Assembly (NCBI GenBank): GCA_905193395.1
Contig: CAJJOO010000002.1
Coordinates: forward strand, 1 to 17,883
Direction: 5' to 3'
Origin: an uncultured Porphyromonadaceae bacterium
Lineage (GTDB): Bacteria > Bacteroidota > Bacteroidia > Bacteroidales > Muribaculaceae
Length of the DNA: 17,883 nucleotides
This document shows positions 1 to 7,561 of the stretch, piece by piece. Under the pieces are notes generated by a model that saw only the letters and a program-made list of their open reading frames with translations, was not told the DNA's origin and did no database searches. Position 1 is the first letter of the stretch; every line of letters starts with the position of its first letter. A program made the position numbers and the translations under genes.

Positions 1-1952
1 CCACCCTGCCGGTGTGGGTGAACCGCACCGCCCGCCATTCGATGAACGATTATGACGGCTACACCACCGACGATTTCTTTGCCATGCTGGGCGACGGCTC
101 GGGCCGCGACCCGGGCCTGGACGATCTGACCATAGCCGTGGGCCGCATCCCGATGATGTCAGAAAACGACGGCGCATCGATTGTGGACAAGATGTACCAG
201 TACGTCAACTCGTCGAAACGGTCGTGGTGGAAAAACCGCGTCATGGTGCTGGCCGACGACGAGGACCGCGGCGTGCACCTGCGCCAGGCCGAGAGCATGA
301 TTAAAAACTTCATGGCCACCGAAGGCCAGCAGCATATCTTCGAGAAAATCTATCTGGACGCCTACATACGCAGCGGCGGCGAATATCCCCAGGCGCGGCG
401 CGAGATGTTCGGGCTGCTGGACCAGGGAGTGGCCTGGTGGTTCTTCACGGGCCACGCCAACAACCATTCGTGGACGGGCGACGGGCAGTTGACCTACACG
501 GACCTCAACAACCTGTACCTGCGCAACCTGCCGTTCCTTGTGGCGTCGACCTGCGATTTCCTGCGCTGGGACTCGCCCACGACCAGCGGCGGCGAAATCA
601 TGTTCAAGGAGCGCTATGGCGGCGTGATAGGCATGATCAGCGCCACCAGGCCGGTATATATATCGGACAACGGCTACTATCTGGAAGCCCTGGGGCGCGC
701 CACACTTGCGCGCGACGAGAACGGATGCCTGCTGACGCCTGGTGAGGTATATCGCCGCTCGAAAAACGACATCCTGAATTCAAAGGGCGAACACCGCTCG
801 AACGACAACCGCCTGCGCTTCGTGTTCATGGGCGACCCGGCGCTTGCCGTCACCTCGCCGTCGAACGTGGTGGAGGTTACCGCCATCAACGGTCTGGCCC
901 CCCGTCCGGAGAACGAGGTGACAATCGCGGCCCTGTCCAATACCGAAATCACAGGCCGGATAGTGACGCCCGACGGCACGCCGATCGAGGACTTCAACGG
1001 CACCGTCAACGTGGAAATCTACGACGCCCTGATGAGCCGCGTGACCAACGGAAACGGCGACGGCAGCATCGAGACATTCGACACGCACGGCGACAAACTG
1101 TTTGCCGGATCGGCACGCGTGGAAGGCGGCAAATTCACCCTGCGCGCAGCGATGCCATCGACCGTGGCCGACAATTTCCGCCAGGGCACCATGTCGCTCT
1201 ATGCCGCAGCCGACAATTCCGATGCCGAGGCCATCGGCGTCGAGAGGAGATTCTATGTCTACGGCTTCGAGGAACCCGCCGCGCCCGACACCATCGCGCC
1301 GCGGATTGAGACGTTCGTGCTGAACCACAAGGACTTCATATCCGGCGACGGCGTCAATTCCTCGCCCGTGGTACTGGCAACGGTTTCGGACAACGTGGGC
1401 ATCAACCTGTCGGCCTCGGGCATCGGCCAGCAGATGACGCTGATTGTCGACGGAACACGCACCTATACCGACCTGGCGGCCTACTACACGCCGGCAGCCG
1501 ACGGCTCGGCCTCGGGCAGCATCGCCTATCAACTTGAAAACCTCACTGAAGGCTCGCACAGCATGCGCCTGCGTGTGTTCGACACCTCGGGCAACGCGGC
1601 CACTGCCGATCTGGACTGCTTTGTCGACGACAACCTGCGGCCGCAGATATTCGCCGTATATTCCGACGCCAATCCGGCCACGACGGCAGCGAATTTCTAC
1701 GTGCGCCACGACAGGCCCGAAAACATCGTGGAAGTGACCGTTACGGTCTTCGACCTGCTGGGCCACGCGCTGTGGACCGGCTCGTCCAAGGGCATGAGTG
1801 ACATGAACACCTCGGCCCCCGTGACCTGGGACCTCACCGACAGCGCCGGGCGCCGCGTGAACCGCGGAATCTACATCTACCGCGCGTCCATATCGACCGA
1901 CAACGCCAACTACGAGACAGCCTCGCGGCGCATAGCCGTGGCGGCCCAATGA
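1..1952 (+). CDS. porU: PorU, C25-family sortase of the type IX secretion system (3' part, 5' end outside window)
   Basis: The reading frame is open from base 3 to the TGA at 1950-1952, about 649 residues, and begins before the window. The visible part starts inside the gingipain-like C25 peptidase domain. The catalytic His lies in FTGHANNHSW (codon 453-455) and the catalytic Cys in ASTCDFLRWD (codon 552-554). They are 33 residues apart, the same spacing as in gingipains. After the peptidase domain come beta-sandwich regions (roughly nt 900-1650) and a FlgD-like Ig module near nt 1735-1890 that ends TWDLTDSAGRR...GIYIYRASI. This layout matches PorU, the cell-surface sortase that cleaves the C-terminal signal of type IX cargo and attaches the cargo to A-LPS. 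PorU family members are usually about 1,100-1,300 aa, so roughly half is missing. No strong terminator follows. The next gene, rex, has its own promoter. A secreted C25 protease paralog is less likely because the C-terminal modules resemble canonical PorU. Confidence 0.9.
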   Translation, partial: TLPVWVNRTARHSMNDYDGYTTDDFFAMLGDGSGRDPGLDDLTIAVGRIPMMSENDGASIVDKMYQYVNSSKRSWWKNRVMVLADDEDRGVHLRQAESMIKNFMATEGQQHIFEKIYLDAYIRSGGEYPQARREMFGLLDQGVAWWFFTGHANNHSWTGDGQLTYTDLNNLYLRNLPFLVASTCDFLRWDSPTTSGGEIMFKERYGGVIGMISATRPVYISDNGYYLEALGRATLARDENGCLLTPGEVYRRSKNDILNSKGEHRSNDNRLRFVFMGDPALAVTSPSNVVEVTAINGLAPRPENEVTIAALSNTEITGRIVTPDGTPIEDFNGTVNVEIYDALMSRVTNGNGDGSIETFDTHGDKLFAGSARVEGGKFTLRAAMPSTVADNFRQGTMSLYAAADNSDAEAIGVERRFYVYGFEEPAAPDTIAPRIETFVLNHKDFISGDGVNSSPVVLATVSDNVGINLSASGIGQQMTLIVDGTRTYTDLAAYYTPAADGSASGSIAYQLENLTEGSHSMRLRVFDTSGNAATADLDCFVDDNLRPQIFAVYSDANPATTAANFYVRHDRPENIVEVTVTVFDLLGHALWTGSSKGMSDMNTSAPVTWDLTDSAGRRVNRGIYIYRASISTDNANYETASRRIAVAAQ

Positions 1953-2003
1953 CCGCCGCACGCCAATCCGCTGGCGCGGGTTCAGATTTAACACTCGCCG
2001 GTG

Positions 2004-2034
2004 TTGGGTTATTGGCCGAAAATCCGTAACTTTG
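2004..2034 (+). promoter_or_regulatory. Bacteroidetes-type promoter for rex
   Basis: A -33-like TTG (2004-2006) is followed after 20 nt by TAACTTTG (2027-2034), a full match to the Bacteroidetes -7 consensus TAnnTTTG. Transcription should begin near 2040, about 28 nt before the rex ATG. The -7 box covers the TTG at 2032 that could be read as an earlier rex start, so that start is excluded. Confidence 0.75.
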
Positions 2035-2044
2035 CACCTGCAAA
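2031..2044. promoter_or_regulatory. Perfect palindrome over the rex -7 box and start site, candidate operator
   Basis: TTTGCA, two bases, then TGCAAA forms a perfect 6+2+6 inverted repeat. It overlaps the last four bases of the -7 element and the expected transcription start. A protein bound here would block RNA polymerase, which suggests autoregulation by Rex or control by another dimeric repressor. It does not match the classical Rex site (TTGTGA, about six bases, TCACAA) beyond a loose TTG...CAA. Binding is inference, and TTTG is also fixed by the -7 box, so half of the palindrome could be coincidence. Confidence 0.4.
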
Positions 2045-2067
2045 TCCTATATTCCGGAAGGTTCTCA

Positions 2068-2730
2068 ATGAGTACAACAAGCAGCCGAAACGCCAAAGCA
2101 CAGGACCTGCTGCCCGAGCCCACGCTCAGGCGGCTGCCGTGGTATCTGGCCTACGTGACGATGCTGCGCGGCGAAAACGTGGAGCATGTGTCGTCAACGC
2201 GCATCTCCGAGGAACTGCATGTCGATGCCTCGCAGATAGCCAAAGACCTTTCGTACATCAACATCAAGGGCAAGACGCGCATAGGCTATGAAGTGGAGTC
2301 GCTGGAAAAGGCGCTTCGCTCGTTCCTGGGCTTCACTACGCGGCACGCAGCCGTGATTGTCGGCGCCGGGTCGCTGGGTGCCGCCCTGATGCAGGATTCG
2401 GGTCTGCAACGCTACGGCCTGAACATAGTGGCCGGCATTGACACCAATCCCGAAATAATCGGCACAACAATCGCCTCGATTCCCGTCTATGCCCCATCGG
2501 CGCTCCCCTCGCTGGTGCGCAAGCACCGCATCCGCATCGGAATCGTGGCCGTTCCCGTTGAAAGTGCCCAGACCACGGCCGACGCCCTGGTGAGCGCCGG
2601 GGTAAAGGCCTTGTGGAACTTCACCCCTACCCGAATCAGGGTGAGCCAGGGAGTAGTGGTGACCAATACCTCGATTTATTCCCATCTGGCGGTGATGTAC
2701 AACAGACTGGCCAACCTGCCGCAACAATGA
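2068..2730 (+). CDS. rex: Redox-sensing transcriptional repressor Rex
   Basis: A cytoplasmic 220-aa regulator. Rex represses fermentative and respiratory genes when NADH/NAD+ is low and leaves DNA when it binds NADH. The N-terminal winged helix (about residues 17-80) carries the family signature STRISEELHVDASQIAKDLS followed by GKTRIGYEVESL. The C-terminal Rossmann domain has the dinucleotide loop GAGSLG (99-104) and an Asp in AGID (125) at the end of the second strand. A C-terminal helix completes the domain-swapped dimer. Length fits the family (about 205-220 aa). The ATG at 2068 is chosen because the only earlier in-frame start, a TTG at 2032, lies in the promoter. The stop overlaps the start of the next gene (ATGA), so the two are probably translated together. 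The palindrome at 2031-2044 may make it self-regulated. Confidence 0.95.
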   Translation: MSTTSSRNAKAQDLLPEPTLRRLPWYLAYVTMLRGENVEHVSSTRISEELHVDASQIAKDLSYINIKGKTRIGYEVESLEKALRSFLGFTTRHAAVIVGAGSLGAALMQDSGLQRYGLNIVAGIDTNPEIIGTTIASIPVYAPSALPSLVRKHRIRIGIVAVPVESAQTTADALVSAGVKALWNFTPTRIRVSQGVVVTNTSIYSHLAVMYNRLANLPQQ

Positions 2731-3242
2731 AAATCTTACGCCTCGACAGATACGGAAGCCGTCCGGCCCTGATGGCCGACTCGTGCCTGAGGCCCGACCG
2801 GCGCCCGCTGTTCCTGCCGGAGGATTTCGAGGTTGAGTGTTCGCTGCGGCCGGCGCTGCGCATCGACCGCCTGGGCAAGTGCATCGCGCCGCAGTTTGCC
2901 ATGCGCTATATCGGCGCGTGGAGTATCGTCAACTACACGCGACCCGTGGGCGAGAATGCCGAAGCAGACCCCGATATGGCCGACGACGCCCTGGTTCAGG
3001 GGACCTGGCTGCCGCTTCCCGACGGCCCCGTGACAACGGAGACGCCACAGGGAGCGCTGACATTCGTGCCGCAGCCGGAGCAATGGAGCGAAGTTCTGGC
3101 CGTCCTTTCGCGGCACAGCACCTTCAAGACCGGCGACATGCTGGTGCTGCCGGCGCCGTTGCCGCCGTACAGGCCGAAGATTGACACGCATTTCGTTGTC
3201 AGTCTCGGCGGCGAACCAATCCTGCAATTCAACATCAAATAG
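2727..3242 (+). CDS. Fumarylacetoacetate hydrolase-like protein, probable pseudoenzyme
   Basis: A 171-aa cytoplasmic protein whose ATG overlaps the rex stop by four bases. I aligned it by eye with bacterial FAH-family proteins of the YcgM type (about 200-220 aa). Matching segments are PLFLPEDF (usual PxxxPxDF), RIDRLGKCIAPQFAMRYIGA (usual R-x-x-R-x-G-K-x-I-A then A-x-R-Y), and near the C-terminus STFKTGDMLV (usual FTLKxGDxxxTGTP). The usual metal-ligand motif HxExE is replaced by ECSLRPAL, so both Glu are gone. The Asp of GxDxTxRD is replaced by VNYTRP. The TGTPxGVG loop is replaced by LPAPLPP. The Mg2+/Mn2+ site needed for C-C hydrolysis or isomerisation therefore appears destroyed. The protein may be structural or regulatory, or an eroding gene. 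The fold assignment is moderately sure. Its role beside Rex is unknown. Confidence 0.6.
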   Translation: MKILRLDRYGSRPALMADSCLRPDRRPLFLPEDFEVECSLRPALRIDRLGKCIAPQFAMRYIGAWSIVNYTRPVGENAEADPDMADDALVQGTWLPLPDGPVTTETPQGALTFVPQPEQWSEVLAVLSRHSTFKTGDMLVLPAPLPPYRPKIDTHFVVSLGGEPILQFNIK

Positions 3243-3293
3243 CATATACCATCATTTCACAATCCCCCACCATAAGCCTCCTCAGTCTCACCT

Positions 3294-6200
3294 ATGGTAA
3301 CGAAACTAAAAATAATTCTTGCGATGGCACTGGCCGTGACTGCCTGCGAGGCCGTCACGGCGTTTGACAGCAGCATCTATTCATCATCATCGCTCCTCGC
3401 GTCCGGAAAATGGGTGAAAATCTCCACCACAGCGGAAGGCATATACCAGATAACTTACGACCAACTGCGCGAAATGGGCTTCTCGGAACCCTCCAAGGTC
3501 CAGGTCTACGGCTACGGCAGCACACAGTTCGCCGACTACGGTTTCCGCGATGACGACCCGGACGACATGGTCCCGGCACCGACCATGCACACCGCGGACG
3601 GTCGCATCCTGTTCTACGGACAGGGCGACGCCCGCGCCACGGCCAAAAATACCCTGGGCGACGACCGGAGCATCACAGTTCACCGCAATCTGTATGACAC
3701 GAAGTCGTGCTACATGCTGAGCGACAGCCGCGGCACCTTCCCCATAAACGGCACGACGAGCGTTCCGCCCGCCTCCACGAAAGCCATAACCACCTCGCAT
3801 ATCCACATCGAGATTGTCGAGGACGAACTATACAACCCCATCAACGGCGGCGCAGGCTTCCTGGGCAAGCAGTATCAGCCCGGCACGACCGCCTCGTTCC
3901 CGGTGACAATCAAGAATTTCCAGCCCACCAACCTGCGCACGGAAGGCTCATGGACCTACCAGTTCGGCATATCGTCGTCGACGGCGCGCCGTCTGCACGT
4001 TTCCACGACAAGCGCAGTAGACACGCTCATCTCCTCCAACATACAGGCCTATGCCCTGAACGGCAGCGAATTCACCGCGTACTACGAGGCACGCGGCTAT
4101 ATCAACTTCAAGGCGCCGGAAGGCTCCGCCGCCGAGATTCCCACAGTATTCGACGTTGCCATACCCGCTGGCGACGACTACCGCATCTGTGCCGTGAACC
4201 GCACCATGCTGCGCTATCCCCGCGCCAACCGCCTGGATGCCGCCGACCCCTGCCTGGTGATGCTGCACGGCGAGGGCGAGAACAGCAGCGGGCAGCGGAT
4301 TGTGTTCCCCGATGTCGAAAATGAGAGAGACGTGGTTCTGTGGGACATCGAAAATTCGGCCGACATCCGCGCCATAAGCGGCACCTACGACCCGGAGGCC
4401 CATAGCATTACCTTCGTCACCTCACGCCCCACAATGCGCACCCTGGCCTTCAATCCCGCGGCCTCCTACCCCACCCCCGCCGTGGAAGGCGATGTGGCCA
4501 ACCAGGATCTCCACTCGATGTCCGTACCCGACATGGTCATCATCACCACACCCGAATATACCGGTGTGTCGCAGCGCCTGGCCGCCCTGCACAAGCAATA
4601 TCAGGACATGGATGTGGCCGTGGTGGACCACAACCTGATTTTCAACGAATTTTCGTCTGGCACACGCGATGCCATGGCCTATCGCCGTTTCTTGAAGATG
4701 CTCTACGACCGCAATCCGCAGAAGATGCGCTATCTGCTGCTGATGGGTCCCGTGAACTACGACAACCGCTGCATCCAGGTGCCGCAGGCCGACCGCCTGC
4801 TGTGCTACGAGAACAACGACATGTATCAGATGCGCAACACTATCAGCAACTACGCGTCGGACAACTTCTTCGGCATGCTCAGCGACCAGTATGCGCACAG
4901 CAACATAATCCGCGAGATGACCCATCTCGCGGTGGGCCGCGTGCCGGCACTGAACGTCGGACAGGCCGAGGCCTACGTGACCAAGGCCGGACGCCATCTT
5001 GCCAACACGGCCGCCGGAGCCGAGACTTTCCGCTCGCTGTTCATCAGCGATGCCGGCGACGCTTACACCCATCTAGACCATGCCGAGCAATGCGCCACGC
5101 GGTTCAGCACCAACCTGAAAGGCGGCCTGCCCGTGCGCGCACACTCGTCGCTGCTGATTCCGGCAACTGACCGCAACACCGAAAGGATTCACAAACTGAT
5201 TACGGACGAAATCCTCAACGGGCTGGGAATGTTCGTGTACTGCGGCCACGGCAACAGCACTTCAATAGGCAACAGCGGTCTGTGGGACATCCGCACGGCC
5301 TCCGGCACTGCCAACACCGTTTATCCCTTAGCCATATTCTCGAGTTGCGACCAATATGCCTTCGACCGCAACCAGAGCGGCCTCGTCGAGACCATGCTTC
5401 TGCAGCCCGAGGGCGGCATTGTTGCCGGAATCGGCGCGTGCCGCAGCGTCTATATCTCCTACAACCAGTGGAGTTGTCTCTCGGCTGTACATGCCTACTC
5501 GAAAGCGGGCATGAACGCCACCTTCGGCGACATCTACATGGAATCGCGCCGCATCGTCATCGACAACCAGAACGCGGGCGGAGCGTCGGCCTCGAACGCC
5601 CTTCTGAACGTGATGAACTACAACCTTGCCGGCGACCCGGCGCTGCCGGCACGCACGCCGTCATACCGCATCAGCGTCGAAGCCCCGGCTGCCGCAACCA
5701 CAGCCATTCAGCCGCTCAAGCCGATGACCATCAGCGGCAGCGTGACCGACGCCGACGGTAAAATAATCGAATCTTTCAACGGTCCCGTGACCCTGACTCT
5801 CGCCGCCCCGCCGGTGACACAGACCGCCGTCAACACCGCCGGCGAGAATAATTTCAAGCCACGCGACGTCGAGACGCAGAACGGAATCGCGGCCCGTGCC
5901 GACGGTTTCGCCGTGAACGGCCGCTTTGAGGTGGCCCTCGTCAGCCCCGTGCCCACAACTTTCGGCGAAAACCGCCTCATCGTTTCCGCTGTCGACACCG
6001 TCACAGGGCTGCGCGCACTCGGCTCGCTGGAAAAAGTGACCGTCGAGGACTATGTGGCCGGAACAGAACCAGGGGAATTCGCCGCACCGACCATCGAGAG
6101 TTTTGCGGCCGGCGCACCGGATTTCGTGGCCGGGGGTGAAGTGGAAGCATCCGTCGACCTCGTGGCCGTGATAGATGCCGGCGAATGCGGACTGCGCATG

Positions 6201-6701
6201 TCGACCGATGGCGTAGCCTCGGGCACATCGGTTACCATCGACGATTCGCGCCGCTTCGAGAACCTGCAACGCTATATCCGCCGCAATGAAGACGGCATGA
6301 TGGTGCTGACGCTCCCCGTCGACGGACTGGCAGAAGGCGTCCATACCGCACGCCTCATAGCCGTGAACAATGCCGATATGCCGGCCACGGCAACTGTGGA
6401 TTTCAACGTCGTGACACGCAATATCAAAGGTCATCTGGAAGTTGCCGAAAACTCGGCGCGCACCGAGGCCACCATTGACCTGGCCGGGTATTCGTCGCCC
6501 GAACAGTCGCGCCTGATTATCGCCGACAATGCCGGCAACACCGTGCGCACGGTCGAGAATCCCATGCTGCCCTACAAATGGGACCTGAGCGACAACAGCG
6601 GCAATCCCGTGGCCGACGGCGTCTACAAGGCGACGCTCATCCTGCGCGACGGCGCCGATTTCGGCCATACCCCCCCCGCAGAAATCGTCGTACTGAAATA
6701 A
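3294..6701 (+). CDS. Second PorU-like C25-family peptidase, divergent paralog
   Basis: A complete 1,135-aa exported protein. The N-terminal signal is followed by the PorU-type start (SGKWVKISTTAEGIYQITYD, about 37-56, then VQVYGYG). The C25 domain runs about 410-785, beginning PDMVIITTPEY and ending NYNLAGDPALPA. His652 in YCGHGNSTS and Cys685 in FSSCDQYAFD form the catalytic dyad, again 33 residues apart, so activity is plausible. Beta-sandwich modules follow, then a degenerate FlgD-like Ig unit (KWDLSDNSGNPVADGVYKAT). The signal is ambiguous: VTAC at 15-18 resembles a lipobox, while VTA before F24 would suit signal peptidase I. It starts 51 nt after the FAH-like gene with no convincing promoter between, so it is probably in the rex transcript. 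Compared with the first C25 gene, the C-terminal modules are more diverged. It may be a second sortase with other cargo or a surface peptidase. The function is inference. Confidence 0.85.
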   Translation: MVTKLKIILAMALAVTACEAVTAFDSSIYSSSSLLASGKWVKISTTAEGIYQITYDQLREMGFSEPSKVQVYGYGSTQFADYGFRDDDPDDMVPAPTMHTADGRILFYGQGDARATAKNTLGDDRSITVHRNLYDTKSCYMLSDSRGTFPINGTTSVPPASTKAITTSHIHIEIVEDELYNPINGGAGFLGKQYQPGTTASFPVTIKNFQPTNLRTEGSWTYQFGISSSTARRLHVSTTSAVDTLISSNIQAYALNGSEFTAYYEARGYINFKAPEGSAAEIPTVFDVAIPAGDDYRICAVNRTMLRYPRANRLDAADPCLVMLHGEGENSSGQRIVFPDVENERDVVLWDIENSADIRAISGTYDPEAHSITFVTSRPTMRTLAFNPAASYPTPAVEGDVANQDLHSMSVPDMVIITTPEYTGVSQRLAALHKQYQDMDVAVVDHNLIFNEFSSGTRDAMAYRRFLKMLYDRNPQKMRYLLLMGPVNYDNRCIQVPQADRLLCYENNDMYQMRNTISNYASDNFFGMLSDQYAHSNIIREMTHLAVGRVPALNVGQAEAYVTKAGRHLANTAAGAETFRSLFISDAGDAYTHLDHAEQCATRFSTNLKGGLPVRAHSSLLIPATDRNTERIHKLITDEILNGLGMFVYCGHGNSTSIGNSGLWDIRTASGTANTVYPLAIFSSCDQYAFDRNQSGLVETMLLQPEGGIVAGIGACRSVYISYNQWSCLSAVHAYSKAGMNATFGDIYMESRRIVIDNQNAGGASASNALLNVMNYNLAGDPALPARTPSYRISVEAPAAATTAIQPLKPMTISGSVTDADGKIIESFNGPVTLTLAAPPVTQTAVNTAGENNFKPRDVETQNGIAARADGFAVNGRFEVALVSPVPTTFGENRLIVSAVDTVTGLRALGSLEKVTVEDYVAGTEPGEFAAPTIESFAAGAPDFVAGGEVEASVDLVAVIDAGECGLRMSTDGVASGTSVTIDDSRRFENLQRYIRRNEDGMMVLTLPVDGLAEGVHTARLIAVNNADMPATATVDFNVVTRNIKGHLEVAENSARTEATIDLAGYSSPEQSRLIIADNAGNTVRTVENPMLPYKWDLSDNSGNPVADGVYKATLILRDGADFGHTPPAEIVVLK

Positions 6702-6726
6702 AGGAATCGTTCAGGCATACACAATA

Positions 6727-6754
6727 AGAGACCGGGCCGCATGGTCCGGTCTCT
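6727..6754. terminator. Hairpin terminator between convergent genes
   Basis: AGAGACCGG and CCGGTCTCT pair perfectly. Three further inner pairs (one G-U) give a 12-bp stem with a four-base GCAT loop. It lies 25 nt after the PorU-like stop and 23 nt after the slyD stop on the other strand, so it can serve both genes. Flanking T-tracts are short, which leaves its efficiency uncertain. Confidence 0.75.
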
Positions 6755-6777
6755 GTCGTTATAGGGATTTGTCGGTA

Positions 6778-7368
6778 TCAGTGACAGCCTTTGTGGTCGC
6801 AGCCGCAGGTGCTGTCGTTGCAACCACCCTCATTACAGCCGCTGTCACAGCCGCAGGAACCGCAGCCACAGCCTTCGCCGGTGGTGAATTTGATTTCGTC
6901 GGGGGTGGCGTCGCGGACCACGGTCACCTTACCTTTGAGGCGGACGGTGGCGTCGGCCAGGGGATGGTTGAAGTCCATCACAACTTCCTTGTCACCGACT
7001 TTCTTGACAACGCCGTTGATACGGAAACCGTCGGCGGTCATCATGGGGAGTTCGGCACCTTCCTTTACCATTTCGGGGTCGAATTCGCCGTCGACCATGA
7101 ATACATCCTTTTCGAGGGTCACGAGATACTCGTCGCTGCGGTGGCCGTAGGCTTCATCGGCCGTTGCGGTGACGTCGAATTCGGAGCCGGGCTCCATGCC
7201 TTCGAGGGCCTTTTCGAGGGGCACGACCATGCCCGGGGTGATACCGTAGATCACGGCTTCGGGGTTTTCGGCGTCGACCTGATGGAAGAGTTCTTCACTG
7301 CCGTCGGGGTTCACTTTATAGAGGTCGTAGGTCATTTCGACATACTTTCCGGGTTGAATTTTTTCCAT
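6778..7368 (-). CDS. slyD: FKBP-type peptidyl-prolyl cis-trans isomerase, SlyD type
   Basis: A cytoplasmic 196-aa foldase that catalyses cis-trans isomerisation of Xaa-Pro bonds and acts as a chaperone. It has the SlyD order. The split FKBP domain (about 1-75 and 125-155) includes YGITPGMVVPLEKALEGM and DEAYGHRSDE. An inserted IF chaperone flap lies at about 78-125. The flap is followed by the hallmark DFNHPLA (132-138). The tail (165-196) has nine Cys (167, 169, 172, 174, 178, 183, 188, 190, 195) and two His (192, 196), set among Gly and acidic residues. In E. coli SlyD a Cys/His-rich tail binds Ni2+ and other metals. The ATG at 7368 gives the normal N-terminus with no signal peptide. It is a single-gene unit between two hairpins. 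No convincing promoter was found in the AT-rich 58 nt upstream. Confidence 0.92.
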   Translation of the reverse strand: MEKIQPGKYVEMTYDLYKVNPDGSEELFHQVDAENPEAVIYGITPGMVVPLEKALEGMEPGSEFDVTATADEAYGHRSDEYLVTLEKDVFMVDGEFDPEMVKEGAELPMMTADGFRINGVVKKVGDKEVVMDFNHPLADATVRLKGKVTVVRDATPDEIKFTTGEGCGCGSCGCDSGCNEGGCNDSTCGCDHKGCH

Positions 7369-7426
7369 TTCTGATGTATGTTGCTTTTATGAATAATATA
7401 TTTGAAATATAAACAAATATCATGCC

Positions 7427-7466
7427 AAAAAGTCGCGGACCGACACTTTGTCAGCCGCGACTTTTT
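7427..7466 (-). terminator. Hairpin terminator downstream of the WG-repeat lipoprotein gene
   Basis: AAAAAGTCGCGG pairs perfectly with CCGCGACTTTTT (12 bp). A small inner GACA/TGTC stem sits in the loop. Read on the - strand, the stem ends in a run of five T, as in a Rho-independent terminator. It lies 95 nt past the stop of the lipoprotein gene. The gap from 7467 to 7561 shows nothing else recognisable. Confidence 0.8.
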
Positions 7467-7561
7467 GTATCATGCTGTCAAAAGGTAGACGTTACTTGCG
7501 GTTTTTATCACCGGCAGTTTCTGAAACTTACGCAGGCGTGGTTTTATTCCTCAACCCGTGG

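Noticed and set aside
1990..2005. Small hairpin AACAC...GTGTT after porU as a terminator
   Set aside because: It has only five perfect pairs, no T-tract, and overlaps the -33 element of the rex promoter.
2032..2067. TTG start for rex 12 codons upstream
   Set aside because: The TTG is part of the TAACTTTG -7 box, so it would not be in the transcript.
780..2123. Open frame of 447 codons on the - strand
   Set aside because: It is antisense to porU and runs through the rex promoter. The product is R/G/V-rich with no domain.
5661..6668. Open frame of 335 codons on the - strand
   Set aside because: It is antisense to the end of the PorU-like gene, with biased composition and no recognisable motif.
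6769..7374. Open frame of 201 codons on the + strand with a hydrophobic start
   Set aside because: It is antisense to slyD. The hydrophobic N-terminus is the reverse of the Cys/Gly-rich tail.
7369..7426. Promoter for slyD
   Set aside because: The AT-rich stretch has two one-mismatch versions of TAnnTTTG but no TTG at the right distance, so no site could be placed with confidence.
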